Assembly (NCBI RefSeq): GCF_001590605.1
Contig: NZ_CP014504.1
Coordinates: 1,054,001 to 1,118,000 of the forward strand
Length of the DNA stretch: 64,000 nt
Direction of reading: 5' to 3'
From: Pedobacter cryoconitis
Lineage (GTDB): Bacteria > Bacteroidota > Bacteroidia > Sphingobacteriales > Sphingobacteriaceae
Shown here: positions 18,574 through 26,909 of the stretch, in pieces
Position numbering within the stretch: position 1 is the first letter of the stretch
Layout: each line of letters opens with the position of its first letter
Notes under the pieces: generated by a model
Told to the model about the DNA's origin: nothing
Databases searched by the model: none
Seen by the model: the letters and a program-made list of their open reading frames with translations, nothing else
Program-made: the position numbers and the translations under genes

Positions 18574-19581
18574 TTATTGTACAATTAACTGTTTAGATGA
18601 ACTTTTAGTGAATGTTATATCCAGTGCAATAGAAAGTCCTTTTAAGAATGCGGATTCACTTCCGGTCACAAAAGTTCCTGTGAGTTTCTTCTCCAGTATT
18701 TTTGGGTTGCGAACTACTACCTTATAACCATAGAGGTCTTCAATCTGTTTAAATACTTCTATTACAGGTGTCTGTGAGAATTCAAGTTTGTTGTTTCTCC
18801 ACACAATTTTCTGGACTGCTTTTGTCTTTTTTCTAATGATGGTATCCTGACCAGATTGATATTCAAATACTTCCCCTGGTTTCATCACAAATTTTTTGGC
18901 TTTAACTGCCAGGCTAACTTTACCTGTAACAAGAGAAACATTGATCAGCCCACGTCTGTCGTTCACATTAAAAGTTGTTCCAAGTACTTCGATGGCGAGC
19001 TGACCGGCATGAACCACAAAATTATCTCCCGGTAGTATAGTGCCAGACTGATGTAAATGATTTACCACAAAAAAGGCTTCGCCGGATATCCAAACTTCTC
19101 TTTTTTTATTGCTGCCCCAGTTCTTCAAATAATGCAGTTTACTGTTGGCATTGAGTACGACCTGGGAATGATCGGGAAGAATGATGGTTCTTTTTTCTCC
19201 GAAAGCAGTAATATACGTTACCTGGCGATTTGCCTGATATAAAAAGAATGCTCCTCCAACCAGAAGTAACACAGCAGCTGTACTGATTATTCTCCATAAT
19301 TTTGTGGTGTGCGATATTTGATGTATGGTAGTTTTTGCAGCTATGTTGTCCCACAACACATCTTCTTCCTGCTGATCAAAAATCGCAGGTTTTAAAGTGA
19401 TACCGGATATAATTTTAGACGCCTGCTCCATGTTTTTAATTTGTTCAGGATGACTAAAACGTACATTTTCCCAATAAGCTGAAAGCTCCGGATTGGGTAA
19501 CAACACCCATGATATGAAGGAGAGATCTGTGACGAAATCTTCCAGGTTATAGTGAGTTAAGTCCGGATTTGGTTTGATCAT
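18574..19581 (-). CDS. FecR-family anti-sigma/regulator
   Basis: 335 aa. A cytoplasmic N-terminal part (1-95) would contact the sigma factor. One membrane helix follows (about 97-116), then the periplasmic FecR domain with the hallmark ITAFGEKRTIILPDHSQVVLN and LGTTFNV, and a C-terminal DUF4974-like domain that touches the receptor STN domain. It relays receptor occupancy to the ECF sigma factor encoded 105 bases upstream. The downstream receptor gene starts 16 bases after its stop. Confidence 0.9.
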   Translation of the reverse strand: MIKPNPDLTHYNLEDFVTDLSFISWVLLPNPELSAYWENVRFSHPEQIKNMEQASKIISGITLKPAIFDQQEEDVLWDNIAAKTTIHQISHTTKLWRIISTAAVLLLVGGAFFLYQANRQVTYITAFGEKRTIILPDHSQVVLNANSKLHYLKNWGSNKKREVWISGEAFFVVNHLHQSGTILPGDNFVVHAGQLAIEVLGTTFNVNDRRGLINVSLVTGKVSLAVKAKKFVMKPGEVFEYQSGQDTIIRKKTKAVQKIVWRNNKLEFSQTPVIEVFKQIEDLYGYKVVVRNPKILEKKLTGTFVTGSESAFLKGLSIALDITFTKSSSKQLIVQ

Positions 19582-19686
19582 ATTACTGCATTTATAATGA
19601 TTAGCAGTTTTGATCGGTTTTTACCCCACCAAAATTAAATTAAATTTATTGAAATATATAAGTAGTTTGTTTTCAGTTATATAAGG

Positions 19687-20271
19687 TTAAATGTAATGTA
19701 AAAATATAAATCTGAAATCTTTTAACGTTAAGTTTTTTCGCATTACGGCAATGGCCCTTCCCAATAGTTTATATGTTCCTTTCGCAGAAATATTCATTAT
19801 CTCAGAGATGTCTTTAAAGGAGAGTCCTTCATAGTACCGGAGATAGATCACCTCATATTGTCTGGCGGATAATTTTTTCAATGTGCTCTCCAGTTTTATC
19901 TTAATATCAAGATGATATTCTTCTGTGATCATCTGCGCCTCTTTGTTGAGTGTAATTTCAAATAAAGGGAGGTCATGTACTGATACAAATTGACTATCAG
20001 CATTCACTAGTTTAAGGAGATTAATCCTGAAAGCTTTAAACAGATAATTTTTAATATGACCAGTACTATTTAAATGCGCTCTTCTTTCCCAGAGGGAGAC
20101 AAATAAATCCTGGATGCATTCTTTGATCAGTTCTCTGTCTCTGGTGAATCTTGTACCATAACTGAATAGAAGACGTGAATGCGATCTGACTATTGTTTCG
20201 AAAGCTATACGGTCACCTTTCCTAAAAGTATCCCAGGTTATGGTATCGGATTTAATGACTGATTTTTTCAA
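19687..20271 (-). CDS. ECF-type RNA polymerase sigma factor
   Basis: 194 aa with region 2 (FETIVRSHSRLLFSYGTRFTRD, then IKECIQDLFVSLWERR) and region 4 (LSARQYEVIYLRYYEGLSFKDIS followed by a recognition helix around ISAKGTYKLL). It belongs to the Bacteroidota FecI-like group partnered with FecR and a TonB receptor. It starts 226 bases from, and divergent to, the peptide cluster, so it could also drive that cluster; this is only positional inference. Confidence 0.92.
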   Translation of the reverse strand: MKKSVIKSDTITWDTFRKGDRIAFETIVRSHSRLLFSYGTRFTRDRELIKECIQDLFVSLWERRAHLNSTGHIKNYLFKAFRINLLKLVNADSQFVSVHDLPLFEITLNKEAQMITEEYHLDIKIKLESTLKKLSARQYEVIYLRYYEGLSFKDISEIMNISAKGTYKLLGRAIAVMRKNLTLKDFRFIFLHYI

Positions 20272-20497
20272 AAGGAATATTAAAAATTAATATTATAAAT
20301 AATGAAACCTGTTTTTTTTGTAAAAATAGTAACTGTAAAAGTGTTTCAAATGTAATAAAATTAATTATTGATCTATATAGGTAAACCTGTAAATATCATT
20401 AGTTCACATGAATAGCGTCCGCCTTCACCATACTTGTGGCGAAGTTCTATTTTGTTACGATTATATTTAGTTACAATCTTAAACCAATTTATTTGTT

Positions 20498-20644
20498 ATG
20501 GAAAATTCAAAAGAAAACCAATTCGATCCAAAAGAGTTTTTGGATGCAAAAGTTATTTCTCCTCTTGAACAAGAAAAACTTTTAGGCGGTACAGCTGAAG
20601 CTGTTGAAAAAGAAACGGTAAGAGAACATGTAAAAGAGAGCTAA
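20498..20644 (+). CDS. Double-glycine leader precursor peptide (RiPP-like)
   Basis: This 48-aa peptide has a leader ending ISPLEQEKLLGG and a 17-residue core TAEAVEKETVREHVKES. Counted back from the cleavage point, G-1, G-2, L-4, E-8, S-11 and I-12 match the double-glycine leader pattern cut by C39 peptidases. The core has no Cys, Trp or Tyr but is rich in Glu, Lys, Arg, His and Val. It lies 80 bases before two putative oxygenases and a C39-peptidase exporter. The cluster and motif make it a strong precursor candidate. The modified residues are unknown. Confidence 0.85.
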   Translation: MENSKENQFDPKEFLDAKVISPLEQEKLLGGTAEAVEKETVREHVKES

Positions 20645-20661
20645 AAATTACTCTTTAACAT

Positions 20662-20695
20662 AACAAGCCAGACTGTGAATACAATCTGGCTTGTT
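20662..20695 (+). terminator. Attenuator-like hairpin after the precursor gene
   Basis: AACAAGCCAGA (20662-20672) pairs perfectly with TCTGGCTTGTT (20685-20695) across a 12-base loop, 17 bases after the precursor stop. Only a weak T-tract follows. Such hairpins between precursor and modification genes usually allow more precursor than enzyme mRNA. Confidence 0.55.
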
Positions 20696-20724
20696 CATTT
20701 CAAGTTAAGATTAATCCTGATCAA

Positions 20725-22059
20725 ATGGAATTAACTAAGAAAATTACTAAAAGTGAAGACTCCCAATCTGCATGGAGCAAAGAATGGTGGACAACCTTTT
20801 TAAAAAAGTCTGATTTTTTTAAAGATTCAATTCTTATTCCCGGTGTAATGGATGAGGAAACTGTTGACAGTTTTAATGGTATGACAGGTTCTATGTTAAG
20901 GGAGATTTTTATTCGGCAGAATACATCCTATGACTTTAGGTTATATCTCAACGGGAAATCTCAGTCCAGGAAATATATGGTCGATAACCTGTTCAACTTT
21001 CCACCATTAATTACGGAAACGCTGGCAGAATGGGCTGACCGTGTTTTTAGTGATCAGAAATTCGGACTGATCATTAATTCCGGGGAAAAGTTCTCTAATG
21101 AAATGGCAGAGAAGATCGCATTGTATCTGAATCCATTGTTAGAACAGGCAGGATTGCCGTTAAAAGGGATCAATATTACTGTTTTTGTTGGCAACTACGG
21201 GTTTACTCCATTGGGCATACATACCGATCATCCTGGTGAGAATGTAATGCATTTGCATCTTGGACCGGGTGAAAAAACGATGTATAACTGGGATATAGAG
21301 GCCTACAAAGAACTTGCGGGCGATGTATCGAACAATAAAAATATAACCCCCTTATTGCCCTACGCAAAAGCATTCCAACTAAAAGAAGGAGATGTTTACT
21401 TTATGCCCTGGAATAAGTTCCATATTGGTAACACAGAGGATTTTTCTGTAGGAGTAAGTGTTTGGTATAATAATATGCCATTAAATAAGCTATTTGAAAA
21501 TCTGATCAAATCATTTAAATATCAATTCTTAAAAGAAGATGATACAAATGATAAATCTATGATTGTCAGGCCTTATAAAAAGCCTGATGCAGAAGAAGGA
21601 TTTGAGCAGATACTTTCCGCTTTGGAGATGGATGAAAATAGAATAAATAAAAGTCTGAAAAATCTGTCTAAAGAAGTTTTTGAAGCTTATATTCTCTCTT
21701 TGTACAGTAATCAGGGATGGAAATCGCGGCCTATTTCTGTTGAGGATGAACTATCTCAGGATGGTGTAAAACAAGATGCCTCTACATTTCATCATTTGAA
21801 AGGCAAAATTATCTCTGTTCCGAAATCCTATAAAATGACCTATAAAGTTCTGGAGAATGGTCAGCTAAGAATTTATGCAAGGGGAACAAAAATTGAAATA
21901 AAATATCATCCTGAGCTTATCGCTATAATAGAAAAACTAAATGAAGGTGGAAGTTATCTTACAGAAGAACTACTTACAGCATTAAGTAAGGACTGGCCTG
22001 AAGATGCTGGTCTTTATATACTTAATCTTTTATACCTAAAGAGAGCAATAGTTTATTAA
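20725..22059 (+). CDS. JmjC/cupin-type putative Fe(II)/2-oxoglutarate oxygenase A of the peptide cluster
   Basis: This 444-aa protein has a jelly-roll region around residues 148-250 (VFVGNYGFTPLGIHTDH, HLHLGPGEKTMYNW, MPWNKFHIGNTEDFSVGVSVW). The probable metal triad is H166-x-D168...H233, as in the JmjC/cupin-8-like hydroxylases. The last 60 residues look like a winged helix (ELIAIIEKLNEGGSYLTEEL...LKRAIVY). That could be a ROX-like C-terminal domain or a leader-peptide recognition element. It would be cytoplasmic and act on the precursor encoded just upstream. The hydroxylation target (His, Arg, Lys or Val side chains of the core) is inference. Confidence 0.75.
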   Translation: MELTKKITKSEDSQSAWSKEWWTTFLKKSDFFKDSILIPGVMDEETVDSFNGMTGSMLREIFIRQNTSYDFRLYLNGKSQSRKYMVDNLFNFPPLITETLAEWADRVFSDQKFGLIINSGEKFSNEMAEKIALYLNPLLEQAGLPLKGINITVFVGNYGFTPLGIHTDHPGENVMHLHLGPGEKTMYNWDIEAYKELAGDVSNNKNITPLLPYAKAFQLKEGDVYFMPWNKFHIGNTEDFSVGVSVWYNNMPLNKLFENLIKSFKYQFLKEDDTNDKSMIVRPYKKPDAEEGFEQILSALEMDENRINKSLKNLSKEVFEAYILSLYSNQGWKSRPISVEDELSQDGVKQDASTFHHLKGKIISVPKSYKMTYKVLENGQLRIYARGTKIEIKYHPELIAIIEKLNEGGSYLTEELLTALSKDWPEDAGLYILNLLYLKRAIVY

Positions 22060-22080
22060 TAAACAATCAAACAATAGAAT

Positions 22081-23388
22081 ATGTCAAATGCGCCTTTATC
22101 AATTGTCAATTCTACAGAAAAATTTCAACTAAATCGTGCTGGATGGGAAAGCATTCTTCATAAGACGGCTAATTTTACTGCGCCTGATGTACAAACTAAT
22201 GTACTGGAATCAGAAGATAGGGTAAACTTCAGAAAGTGGATTTTTGATGTGATTCGCCATATTTGTATAAATAAAACAAATGCCTACGGCTTCCGTGTAT
22301 ATCTTAACAGTGAAATTGTCAATAAAGATTACCTCACTGAAAACGTATATCCTCATATACCTGCGTTAGAAAGCGATGGAACACAGTGGATCGAGGATGT
22401 CTTTCAAGATCAGAAATTTGGTATTATCCTTAATTTCAGCGAGAAATTCAGTATGCCGATGGCTGACCGTCTTTCAGTATTGATTCATCCACTTTTAGAT
22501 CATCTTGGAGTTCCTTCTAATGGCATGCACACTACTGTATTTATAGGTAATTATGGTTTTACACCATTAGGAATCCATCAGGATCATTTTGGCGCTAATG
22601 TTATTCATTTTCATCTTGGCCCGGGCGATAAAACTATGTATACATGGGAAGCTGGACTTTTTGAATCTTTAGATGGGAAAAATAAACCCCTGGCGGAATT
22701 ATTGCCTCTGGCTAACGCTTATCATTTTGAGCAGGATGATCTTTTTTTTATGCCTTGGGATCAATATCATATTGGGCAAACTGACAATTTATCTGTTGGC
22801 CTTACCGTATGGTTTGATAACCATAGTAACCACGCATTAGCTGAAAGACTTCTGAAGTCTATTACCGTGCAAATGGATAATGAAAATCTTCAGGAAATTA
22901 CTAAAATGCAGCATGGGATAGCTGATATTGATTATAATCCGGTTGAAGAAATATTTAAGAACCATTCTAAGATTGCCGATTTACCATTTAAAGATCTTTT
23001 GAAAGAGGTCTTTAGCGATTTTAAAATGGCTTTGTTCAGTAATTGTGGGTGGACATCCATACCAATTACTATGGAGCAGATTTCTGATGATTTTAAAGTA
23101 GATGAAAATTTCGGGTTGTTAGAAAATGTCTATGTTCAGCTACCTTATCCCTTCCAACTTTATTATACCAGAACTAATGCAGAAGAAATAACTATATATG
23201 CCAGAGGAGCCAAAATAACCATCAGATTTAATCAATTGCTGGAGGATATTATAAATCGGCTGAATACCAATGAAATTTTCCATACGGGTTCATTGCTAAA
23301 GCAATTAAATGAAGAGTGGCCACCGCAGGCTGGGTTATATTTTTTGGCTCTGCTATACAATAAGCGGGCACTTTACATTACTGACTAG
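22081..23388 (+). CDS. JmjC/cupin-type putative Fe(II)/2-oxoglutarate oxygenase B of the peptide cluster
   Basis: This 435-aa paralogue of the preceding protein is collinear along its whole length. It keeps NYGFTPLGIHQDH, FHLGPGDKTMYTW and MPWDQYHIGQTDNLSVGLTVW, with triad H166-x-D168...H230, and has the same C-terminal winged-helix-like end (AGLYFLALLYNKRALYI). The start follows the first oxygenase by 21 bases. Both copies keep the metal ligands, so this looks like a working pair with different specificity or a heterodimer rather than one active and one decayed copy. The assignment to 2-oxoglutarate chemistry is from motif only. Confidence 0.75.
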   Translation: MSNAPLSIVNSTEKFQLNRAGWESILHKTANFTAPDVQTNVLESEDRVNFRKWIFDVIRHICINKTNAYGFRVYLNSEIVNKDYLTENVYPHIPALESDGTQWIEDVFQDQKFGIILNFSEKFSMPMADRLSVLIHPLLDHLGVPSNGMHTTVFIGNYGFTPLGIHQDHFGANVIHFHLGPGDKTMYTWEAGLFESLDGKNKPLAELLPLANAYHFEQDDLFFMPWDQYHIGQTDNLSVGLTVWFDNHSNHALAERLLKSITVQMDNENLQEITKMQHGIADIDYNPVEEIFKNHSKIADLPFKDLLKEVFSDFKMALFSNCGWTSIPITMEQISDDFKVDENFGLLENVYVQLPYPFQLYYTRTNAEEITIYARGAKITIRFNQLLEDIINRLNTNEIFHTGSLLKQLNEEWPPQAGLYFLALLYNKRALYITD

Positions 23389-23416
23389 TTTCGTACTCTT
23401 AATCTGTTTGTATTGA

Positions 23417-25624
23417 ATGAGAAGTTTTCCGCATTATTCACAATTTGATTCTATTGATTGCGGGCCCGCCTGCTTGCAGATTATTTCCAGATTTTATGGC
23501 AGAGAATATTCCCTCAATTTATTACGTAGTTTAAGTAATGTTGGGCGTGAAGGCGTATCAGTATTGGGTATCTGTCGTGCTGCGGAAAAACTAGGCTTCA
23601 ACTCTACACCAGTTAAAATTAGCTATTCAGATTTGGCTTCGCGTGTAAATCTTCCGTGTATTGCGCATTGGCAGCAAAATCATTTTCTGGTAGTCTATAA
23701 AATAACAGCTAAGTATGTTTATCTCTCGGACCCTGGTTCTTCCAAACAGAAAGTTACTGTTGCTGCTTTTAAAAAAAACTGGATAAGCGATGTTGATGGC
23801 GATGAAAAAATTGGAATTGTCATCGCTTTAGAGATGCTACCAGCATTTAAGACTATAAACCTGGAAGATTCAACAATCACGCAAACCAATAAAACAGAAG
23901 GGTTGAAATATCTTTTCCAGCATTTGTTCAGTCATAAAAAAGTGATTATTCAAATTGCATTCGGACTATTTTTCAGTACTTTATTTACGCTGATTTTACC
24001 CTTTCTTACTCAGGGCATTATAGATTCCGGGATAAAAGACAAAGATATTAATTTTATATACTTACTGATTTTTGGACAAATAGCTATTTATACGGGCCAG
24101 TTAGTCATAGAATTTATCCAAAACTGGCTACTGATGTATGTTGGTTCCAAGATTAATGTGACCATGGTCTCTGAGTTTTTATCAAAGATTATGGCTATGC
24201 CCATTAAATATTTTGATACTAAACTTTCGGGAGATCTGTTGCAGCGGATAGATGACCATAAAAGAATAGAGAGGTTCCTGACCTCTAAAACGCTGGGACT
24301 ACTATTCCAGGTGCTATTGTTTGCAGCCTTTGTTACCGTACTTGCCTTCTATAATGTTACCGTATTTATTTGTTTTATGATTGGTACTGTAGCCTATATT
24401 GGATGGGTATTGTTATTTCATCGTAAAAGGAGAATACTCGACTTTCAAAAATTTATTGAATTGTCTAAAAATCAATCCAAGCAAATTGAAATTATTAATG
24501 GAATGCAGGATATTAAACTGCACAATTCAGAAAGACAGAAACGATGGGAGTGGCAGGAAATACAAGCAAGGTTATTTGACATAAACCTTCGATATTTGTC
24601 ATTGGAGCAATATCAGCGACTGGGCGCAAAATTTATCAATAGCATTAAAAATATTATTATTACCCTGATCGCGACAAAGGCCGTAATTGCTGGTGAAATG
24701 TCTTTAGGCCAGCTAATTGCTATCCAATTTATAGTGGGTGAGCTCAATTCACCATTAAGCTCGGCAATAGATTTCATCCAGTCTTACCAGGAAGCCAAAA
24801 TCAGCCTGGATAGAATCGGAGAAATGCAGACCCCCCAGACAGCTGGCAATAGCCTTACAGACCATTTGTTACATCCACTTTCTTCTGGATCTTTACAATT
24901 AAAAAAAGTCAGTTTCACCTACGCAGGAACACACTATTCAAAGGTTTTGAAAGAAGTCGACCTTCATATTCCTGAAGGCAAAACTACAGCAATTGTTGGG
25001 TTGAGTGGTAGCGGTAAAACCACTTTATTAAAGCTTCTGATGAAATTCTACGAACCTACTGAAGGACAGATTATTGTTGGTGATATCAACCTGAAATCTA
25101 TAAATGAGCATATTTGGCGGGATAAATGTGGTTCTGTACTACAAGATGGATATGTTTTTTCTGATACTATTGCAAGAAATATTGCTTTAGGCGTAGAGAG
25201 TATAGATCATGAAAAATTGTTTGAGGCAGCAAAGATTGCTAACATTCAGGAATTTATTGATTCATTACCCTTAGGTTATAATACAAGAATTGGTCCGGAA
25301 GGTATAGGTGTAAGTCAGGGGCAGCGCCAACGCTTGCTCATTGCCAGGGCCATTTATAAAAATCCGGATTATATATTTTTTGATGAAGCTACAAACGCTT
25401 TGGATGCAAACAATGAAAAAAAGATCATCAGAAATCTTGATGAATTTTTTAAAGGAAGAACAGTGGTCGTTGTTGCACACAGGCTCAGTACGGTGATTAA
25501 TGCTGATAAAATTTACGTGCTCGAAAATGGATCTATTATTGAATCAGGGTCTCACCGGGAGCTCATTGATAAATCTGGCGCCTATTTTACTTTAATAAAA
25601 AATCAATTAGAGTTGGGGAATTAA
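23417..25624 (+). CDS. Peptidase C39-containing ABC transporter (PCAT)
   Basis: 735 aa. The N-terminal C39 peptidase has Q9, catalytic C15 (DCGPACL), H89 (NHFLVVY) and D105 (SDPG). A six-helix export domain follows (about 165-470), then an ATPase domain with Walker A LSGSGKTT (K534), signature VSQGQ (632-636), Walker B FFDEAT (D656-E657) and an H-loop (AHRLST). Such proteins cut double-glycine leaders and export the core peptide. It starts 28 bases after oxygenase B and is followed at 5 bases by the adaptor gene. It most likely processes the 48-aa precursor encoded at 20498. Confidence 0.93.
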   Translation: MRSFPHYSQFDSIDCGPACLQIISRFYGREYSLNLLRSLSNVGREGVSVLGICRAAEKLGFNSTPVKISYSDLASRVNLPCIAHWQQNHFLVVYKITAKYVYLSDPGSSKQKVTVAAFKKNWISDVDGDEKIGIVIALEMLPAFKTINLEDSTITQTNKTEGLKYLFQHLFSHKKVIIQIAFGLFFSTLFTLILPFLTQGIIDSGIKDKDINFIYLLIFGQIAIYTGQLVIEFIQNWLLMYVGSKINVTMVSEFLSKIMAMPIKYFDTKLSGDLLQRIDDHKRIERFLTSKTLGLLFQVLLFAAFVTVLAFYNVTVFICFMIGTVAYIGWVLLFHRKRRILDFQKFIELSKNQSKQIEIINGMQDIKLHNSERQKRWEWQEIQARLFDINLRYLSLEQYQRLGAKFINSIKNIIITLIATKAVIAGEMSLGQLIAIQFIVGELNSPLSSAIDFIQSYQEAKISLDRIGEMQTPQTAGNSLTDHLLHPLSSGSLQLKKVSFTYAGTHYSKVLKEVDLHIPEGKTTAIVGLSGSGKTTLLKLLMKFYEPTEGQIIVGDINLKSINEHIWRDKCGSVLQDGYVFSDTIARNIALGVESIDHEKLFEAAKIANIQEFIDSLPLGYNTRIGPEGIGVSQGQRQRLLIARAIYKNPDYIFFDEATNALDANNEKKIIRNLDEFFKGRTVVVVAHRLSTVINADKIYVLENGSIIESGSHRELIDKSGAYFTLIKNQLELGN

Positions 25625-25629
25625 TTAAG

Positions 25630-26352
25630 ATGGAAAAAAAGATTAAACTAATAGACGATAAAACAAATATGATATTGAGCCGTCCTCCTGGATGGGTCTA
25701 TCGCTGGGGAATGGTAGTGACTATTGCTTCTGTTTGTTTACTTATCTTTTTATCATTTGTTATCCCTTATAAGGAAAGTATCTCCTGTAAGGTTAAGCTT
25801 ACTACTACACAGCAAATTATGCCAGTGGTAAGCCCTGTAGACGGAATTGTTAGTGAAAAGACATTTTACGAAAACAAAGGAATAAAGGCTAATCAACTTT
25901 TATTTACTATTTATGACGTATCACGTAAGAAATACATGGATATAAAGGCGCCTCATTCTGGGCTTTATATGACTTCACGGTTTTTTTTTACAGAAAAAAC
26001 TTACGTGAAGAAGAATGATACTTTATTTTATATTGCACCAGAAATCACAAGTAATAAAGATCTATATGGCACGGCCTCGGTAAATGCCTTTGAACTATCA
26101 AAATTGAGAATTGGCAATCAGGTTCAGCTTAGCATTGAACAATTTGGAAAAGTAATTAGTTTTTTTGGCAGAATCTCTTTTATTTCCCGTATTCCTAATC
26201 AGAAAGGAGATTATCCATTTTATATTCTGCTGGATAATAAAGATATCCAGTACTTGACTTCTCATCAACTTATTTATTTTAATCAGGCTGGTACCGCTCA
26301 GGTTAACTACCGTAATCAAAAACTGATTTACAAGTTGTTTAACTTTCTGTAA
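25630..26352 (+). CDS. HlyD-type membrane fusion protein, short form
   Basis: 240 aa. A cytoplasmic N-terminus is followed by one membrane helix (about 30-46), then two half-lipoyl motifs (MPVVSPVDGIVSEK and IKAPHSGLYMTS) and a beta-barrel region. It lacks the long alpha-helical hairpin of full-size HlyD/AcrA adaptors, so the lipoyl halves are close together. It would work with the C39 ABC exporter in the periplasm. No TolC-type gene is in the cluster, so the outer-membrane channel is presumably encoded elsewhere. Confidence 0.8.
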   Translation: MEKKIKLIDDKTNMILSRPPGWVYRWGMVVTIASVCLLIFLSFVIPYKESISCKVKLTTTQQIMPVVSPVDGIVSEKTFYENKGIKANQLLFTIYDVSRKKYMDIKAPHSGLYMTSRFFFTEKTYVKKNDTLFYIAPEITSNKDLYGTASVNAFELSKLRIGNQVQLSIEQFGKVISFFGRISFISRIPNQKGDYPFYILLDNKDIQYLTSHQLIYFNQAGTAQVNYRNQKLIYKLFNFL

Positions 26353-26462
26353 TAATTCAAAAGTATTCAAAAGCTTAACAGATGGAGCTTTTTACCCAAA
26401 ATTTGACCTTGATCTCAACTTTTGGCACTGATCCGATAAATTGAATATTTCGGAGGGTCTGT

Positions 26463-26508
26463 AAATCAAAAAAGTCTTTAATCATATGATTAAAGACTTT
26501 TTTGATTT
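26463..26508. terminator. 46-bp perfect palindrome, ancestral tRNA-Asp terminator
   Basis: Bases 26463-26485 and 26486-26508 are perfect reverse complements with T-run and A-run borders. The sequence around it (about 26440-26538) resembles the 3' flank of the tRNA-Asp at 53367-53440. It is therefore the original downstream flank of a tRNA-Asp gene. It also serves as terminator for the peptide cluster. Confidence 0.75.
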
Positions 26509-26524
26509 ATCAAGATTAAATCTT

Positions 26525-26538
26525 GCGGACCGGACGGG
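26525..26538. other. att direct repeat, island left end (tRNA-Asp 3' fragment)
   Basis: GCGGACCGGACGGG is identical to bases 47931-47944 at the 3' end of the intact tRNA-Asp. Only this 3' piece (discriminator base, acceptor 3' strand and part of the T stem) is present here, after which the sequence diverges. This is what integration at a tRNA 3' end leaves behind. Confidence 0.75.
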
Positions 26539-26909
26539 TCTTTATGAAAGTAGGCTAACAGCCTTTAAATGACGTTTTTTATGCTTTTTCGATTTTGACT
26601 CATGAATTACTCACTAATTTCATAGTATAATATAGCTGCAATGCTATGACACTAATATACGGAAAATATGTGATATCGCAAGAATAACCACCAAACATGC
26701 TAAATAGTAATTATTACTAACTAGAAATAAACATTATTTCAGAAGAGACTTAAATGTTTAAAATATTCCTTATCATTACTGTAGTTCAATTAAATGACAT
26801 AGTAAAAGAGATGTCAAATATATATTGTCATAATTATTTTGGGAGTATAGTTACATACATCACTAAACACTGACAATTTTTTCATGATAATTCTATTTAA
26901 CGCTCAGAA
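26539..26909. other. Gene-free stretch at the island left end
   Basis: This 371-base AT-rich region has no convincing reading frame in any frame. It lies between the att repeat and the first island gene, and presumably holds that gene's promoter. No clear TAnnTTTG element was identified with confidence. Confidence 0.4.

Noticed and set aside
20272..20497. Second precursor peptide upstream of the first
   Set aside because: No start codon with a double-glycine leader in any frame of this spacer.
26525..26538. A third tRNA-Asp gene at the left end
   Set aside because: Only 13 nt of the 3' end are present; the rest of the tRNA is missing.
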